Shown: positions 63,001-64,000 of the stretch, one piece after another
Numbering within the stretch: the first letter of the stretch is position 1
Layout of the letters: the number at the start of each line of letters is the position of its first letter
Assembly: GCA_905250125.1 (NCBI GenBank)
Contig: CAJNOL010000561.1
Coordinates: 59,664 to 123,663 of the forward strand
Length of the DNA: 64,000 nt
Source: Rotaria sordida
Taxonomy: Eukaryota; Rotifera; Eurotatoria; Philodinida; Philodinidae
Direction of reading: 5' to 3'
Made by a program: the position numbers and the translations under genes
Notes under the pieces: model-generated
Databases searched by the model: none
Told to the model about the DNA's origin: nothing
Seen by the model: only the letters and a program-made list of their open reading frames with translations

Positions 63001-63647
63001 TCAATTTAAAAAATGTTTCACTTGCGTGAAGATTTTGCAATCAGTTATTAAATCTTTTCTTTCGTTAACGAAGAAGAATTCCGTTTAACCAATATGAGCC
63101 TTAGGAGTATACAAAACGTACGAAAACAAAACACAACAGTGAAAATTGTTTTTCAGCCCTTTTTTTTAGACACAAATAAATATATCGTTTCTTTACCTCT
63201 TATAAAGATTAAAATTCAGTATAGTGAATAAATGGCAAGTTTATTCGCATCGAATTCATACAAAAATGACGTTACATAGAAGAGTCTATGATTCAATTAT
63301 GTGCATTATCATGAACTTTCTAGCCATTGTTGACATCGTATTCTATCAAAACATTAGAAATACACCGGATTTGCTAGCGAAACACGACCACTGACGTAAT
63401 CACAGATTTTGATGTCTCCAGCTTAAAATAATTGAACATACAAGTGACACAGTAATTATCGTAGAAAAGATTTACAGTTCCAATGATTCCGGTCACTTCT
63501 ATTTTATGAGTTCGATATCATTGATTGTTTATATTAATATACTATTATAGCGAAAAGATTAAAGATTATTTCTGCAAATCCCTTAAGTTTATTAAAAGGG
63601 ACCGAAACAAAAAACAACAACAACAAAAAAAAAAGCAATAACAATTC
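60033..63647. other. Intergenic, no gene recognised
   Basis: About 3.6 kb without a gene I can support. The part at 60700-61180 is less AT-rich (for example CGCCCCATCTACTG and CCACTAGGGGGAATTG) and may be a decayed mobile element, but nothing can be named. Frames at 60300-60539, 61341-61556 and 61722-61997 show no motif or splice partner. Confidence 0.45.
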
Positions 63648-64000
63648 TTATTGTTTCTTTGTTCGTGCTTTTTGACGAGCCATTTTACCAGGTCGAGATG
63701 AGTTTTGTTTGCCCTACAAAAAAAAATTTTTTGTAATAAATACATAAGAATAAGAAAATTATACCTTTTTGCCTTTTTGTGCATGAAATGATGGACGTTG
63801 CCATTTATTAGATTTTTTATTAAATACATCAGCTGAACTTTCAGCTGTATTTTTTTTTAAATTTTTCTTTCGACCACCAAAACCAAATTTGTTATCTTTA
63901 TATTCAATTTTACGATTTGTTTTTAAACTATATAAAAATAATATATATATATTTTTTTTTTATTTATAATTTCTTCAATATTACTTTCGTTTATGACCAT
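63648..64000 (-). CDS. EBP2: rRNA-processing protein EBP2, C-terminal part
   Basis: Three exons or parts on the minus strand: 63985-64000 (cut by the window end), 63765-63927 and 63648-63713. Introns of 57 and 51 bp are in phase. The visible 79 residues carry the EBP2 C-terminal signature: DNKFGFGGRKKNLKKNT, then a conserved spacer with FNKKSNKWQRPSFHAQKGKK, and a basic tail ending RPGKMARQKARTKKQ. EBP2 (EBNA1BP2 in vertebrates) is a nucleolar protein needed for maturation of the 25S/28S rRNA and assembly of the large ribosomal subunit. The basic tail fits nucleolar targeting. The start and most of the coiled-coil core lie outside the window. The assignment rests on the KFGFGG motif and its setting, which is characteristic. 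Confidence 0.85.

Overview
The window is strongly AT-rich eukaryotic DNA with small spliced genes. Most introns are 50-60 bp with GT/AG ends, and intergenic spaces are wide and rich in repeats. The gene content points to a bdelloid rotifer (Rotaria/Adineta type). It includes an NHL-repeat protein with an N-terminal membrane anchor, F-box-like proteins, a fragment of a large extracellular/membrane family that I associate with bdelloids, a short-chain dehydrogenase of bacterial character, and repeated short TGTGGG-like tracts resembling the telomere repeat known from Adineta vaga. The assignment rests on pattern recognition, not on a database search.

Layout: 1-9.2 kb is mostly non-coding, with a composite fold-back element flanked by TA (1014-2965), a short dispersed repeat (about 3011-3330) and a decayed multi-exon gene on the minus strand (about 6.84-8.68 kb). 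9.17-11.1 kb holds a TA-flanked palindrome interrupted by a 100-N gap and a mariner-like transposase (DD41D spacing) broken by two stop codons. 12.69-22.75 kb is one continuous 93-bp satellite array of roughly 108 units, all in the same orientation. 24.9-25.5 kb is a frameshifted membrane-protein remnant. 27.9-29.7 kb is a three-exon short-chain dehydrogenase (minus). 32.26-32.92 kb is an inverted-minisatellite fold-back element. 33.67-34.56 kb is a four-exon small membrane protein (minus). 38.25-38.93 kb is a DUSP19-like phosphatase (plus). 41.10-42.07 kb is an intronless homocysteine S-methyltransferase (minus). 43.05-43.44 kb is a near-complete palindrome. A second 100-N gap is at 45667-45766. 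46.2-49.7 kb is a three-exon F-box protein (minus), followed by a C-terminal fragment of a related gene (50.47-50.98 kb). 53.2-55.8 kb is a six-exon NHL-repeat gene (minus) with two in-frame TAA codons and transposon-like insertions in its introns. 57.5-60.0 kb is a four-exon protein combining a zinc cluster, an OTU-like domain lacking its catalytic residues, a zinc ribbon and a von Willebrand A domain (plus). 63.65-64.0 kb is the 3' end of an EBP2-type rRNA-processing gene (minus), running off the window.

The genes do not form an obvious pathway; the neighbourhood looks like a gene-poor, mobile-element-rich region. The most distinctive signals are eight loci of G-rich TGTGGG-like sequence, seven of them followed closely by its C-rich complement, always in the same G-then-C order; the satellite array; and the OTU-like/vWA gene. 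Exon structures were built by hand from splice signals and reading phase; the phases close exactly for the dehydrogenase, membrane, F-box, NHL, vWA and EBP2 genes, which supports those models.
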